From Acidobacteriaceae bacterium (GTDB taxonomy: Bacteria > Acidobacteriota > Terriglobia > Bryobacterales > Bryobacteraceae), in the NCBI GenBank assembly GCA_019239585.1, contig JAFAZU010000205.1:1-6146 (forward strand): a DNA stretch of 6,146 nt. The letters are read 5' to 3'. The position numbers and the translations under genes are program-made. Within the stretch, counting starts at the first letter, position 1; each line of letters opens with the position of its first letter. The notes beneath the pieces were generated by a model. The model was not told where the DNA came from. It worked only from the letters and a program-made list of their open reading frames with translations, and did no database searches. This document shows, piece after piece, positions 5,160 to 6,146 of the stretch.

Positions 5160-5897
5160 TTATTCCTGTGCCGCAGGATTCGAAGCTTCCTTCCGCGTGA
5201 AACGCAACGGCTTTTCGAAGCCTTTGCAATACAACAGCAGATAGGGATCTTTCCATTCGAAACGCTCGGCTGCTCCGAGCGCATTTAGGTACTTTGTTTC
5301 CTGATTCATGACCGCTTCTGGACAGGCCATTCGCGTTCCGGCCAAAGGTCCCAACTTTATCGAGTTTCCATCAATTTCAGCCGGACCCATAAAGCGGTTA
5401 CAGGAGCTTTTACCTGCTACTTTTCCCCTTGCTGGAAAGGCGAGCGTCGCCTGCACCCTATCAAGCACTCCGCTGCCCCCGAGATCTTCCAACAGCCACT
5501 CGCTTCCTATAAGATCTAAAGCCGCCGTTGACCCCCCTTGTGAAGCTTGTCCAGGCTTGGCCTTAACCTCCTTGATGGAGGAAATTTCCAGAACGGAGCG
5601 CCTGCCGGTTTCTACGCCGTTCCGATAGGAAAGTTTGCCAGTAGCCCTGACGTGTTTGTTTTGTAATGTTTCGAATTTCCCAATCCCCTTGGAAGCAACC
5701 TCCAGAGTATCGACCTGTTTACCATCAACATCAAGTTGGGAATCGAGTTGAATTGCCCAGCCGGTTGATTCTCCTCCAATAGCCATCATGCGGGTCAGTT
5801 TGCCGGTTACCGTCATCTTTTGTTCTTGTGAAAATGCATCGGCGCAAGTGCAAAAGAACACTAACGCCAGAGCTATGCCGAGTCGCGCAACACGCAT
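5160..5897 (-). CDS. Secreted two-domain protein with C-terminal META (HslJ-like) domain
   Basis: This 245-residue protein has a Sec signal peptide (MRVARLGIALALVFFCTCADA, cleavage near 21). It is followed by a beta-rich domain at about 27-110 (MTVTGKLTRM, GWAIQLDSQ, HVRATGKLSYRNGVE) that looks like a small OB-type fold, and a META domain at 127-235. The META motifs are LIGSEWLLEDLGG, FPARGKVAGKSSCNRFMG (the family's GxxGCN-type block, Cys156), LGPLAGTRMACPEAV (Cys182) and ALGAAERFEWKDPYLLLY. META/HslJ proteins are envelope proteins tied to stress or antibiotic tolerance, but no biochemical activity is settled. Cysteines 156, 182 and 224 could form disulfides outside the cytoplasm. The ATG has a strong AAAGGAG 9 bases upstream. 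It lies between an MscS-like gene end (25 bases upstream) and the small secreted protein downstream. Confidence 0.85.
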   Translation of the reverse strand: MRVARLGIALALVFFCTCADAFSQEQKMTVTGKLTRMMAIGGESTGWAIQLDSQLDVDGKQVDTLEVASKGIGKFETLQNKHVRATGKLSYRNGVETGRRSVLEISSIKEVKAKPGQASQGGSTAALDLIGSEWLLEDLGGSGVLDRVQATLAFPARGKVAGKSSCNRFMGPAEIDGNSIKLGPLAGTRMACPEAVMNQETKYLNALGAAERFEWKDPYLLLYCKGFEKPLRFTRKEASNPAAQE

Positions 5898-5906
5898 TTC
5901 ATCTCA

Positions 5907-5913
5907 CTCCTTT
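5907..5913 (-). promoter_or_regulatory. Strong ribosome binding site of the META-domain gene
   Basis: AAAGGAG on the minus strand lies 9 bases before the ATG at 5897. It is the best Shine-Dalgarno match in the window and fixes the start. A T-rich stretch just upstream (5915-5920) falls in the short gap after the preceding gene. Confidence 0.7.
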
Positions 5914-5922
5914 GTAAAAAAT

Positions 5923-6146
5923 CTAATTAGGTATGGAAAGCTGGACATCCCGGTTCCTTAGCACGCCACAAGCAATGAGTTCCCGCCGGGTACGGCGCAA
6001 GATGTCGGTCTGCATGGCGGAAGCGTAGCGATGATCGTAAACATAGGCGCGAATATTCAACTTCATGGTGTGCAATCTCGGATCACTGTCATCTAGTTCA
6101 ACTTCAATCCCGTGTCCAAGATGAGTGTAAGGGCAAGACACAGCTA
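5923..6146 (-). CDS. Possible MscS-like mechanosensitive channel, C-terminal end (partial)
   Basis: The frame is open from the right window edge to TAG at 5925-5923 and gives about 74 residues. A GTG at 6141 exists, but the frame continues past it to the edge, so this is more likely the tail of a longer gene. The pattern of a strand (IEVELDDSDPRLHTMKLNIRAYV), a basic helix (MQTDILRRTRRELIACGVL) and a final strand (RDVQLSIPN) resembles the end of the cytoplasmic domain of MscS-family channels, where such a strand-helix-strand ends in a 'QRDVHL'-like motif. The match is by eye and moderate. An unrelated membrane or regulatory protein cannot be excluded. It is probably co-transcribed with the META-domain gene. 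Confidence 0.4.
   Translation of the reverse strand, partial: AVSCPYTHLGHGIEVELDDSDPRLHTMKLNIRAYVYDHRYASAMQTDILRRTRRELIACGVLRNRDVQLSIPN

Noticed and set aside
1..6146. CRISPR array, insertion sequence, tRNA or rRNA
   Set aside because: No regularly spaced repeats, transposase motifs, terminal inverted repeats with target duplications, or tRNA/rRNA-like sequence were seen on either strand.

Overview
The window is about 6.1 kb of densely packed bacterial chromosome of middling GC content. It holds nine coding regions (two of them cut by the window edges), no RNA gene, no mobile element and no CRISPR array. Several features would suit a Gram-negative-type soil bacterium such as an Acidobacteriota member: Tat export of a ferritin-like protein, type VI secretion (T6SS) accessory proteins, and secreted META-domain proteins. 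That placement is inference from gene content only, because no phylogenetic marker is present.

Layout. (1) 1-1820, plus strand: the end of a sugar-phosphate isomerase/epimerase-like TIM-barrel gene overlaps by ATGA an extended SDR nucleotide-sugar 4-epimerase of the WbpP/GalE type. Nine bases later comes a PgeF/YfiH-family gene. This looks like one cell-envelope/carbohydrate transcription unit. (2) 1859-3010, minus strand: a Tat-exported ferritin-like protein with a complete set of diiron-type ligands. Its mRNA leader can fold into two overlapping, mutually exclusive hairpins, one of which covers the ribosome binding site. (3) 3217-4724, plus strand: an OsmC-type peroxidase, then an 85-residue protein matching only the N-terminal half of the T6SS sheath small subunit TssB, then a short ImpE/TagJ protein. 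(4) 4731-6146, minus strand: the C-terminal end of a possible MscS-like channel, then a secreted two-domain protein with a C-terminal META domain, then a small secreted protein of unknown function.

The most notable item is the half-length TssB beside TagJ. In the T6SSs that carry TagJ, it binds the N-terminal part of TssB, and that is the part kept here. No sheath large subunit (TssC), Hcp, baseplate gene or ClpV is next to the pair; the flanking genes are an oxidative-stress enzyme and secreted proteins. TagJ also appears shortened in its middle. The pair is either a relic of a lost T6SS locus or a reduced TssB(N)-TagJ module with its own role. The intact frames and the good ribosome binding site on the short TssB favour a gene that is still expressed.

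The ferritin-like gene and osmC are divergent and share a 206-bp intergenic region, which suggests a linked response to peroxide, iron or general stress.
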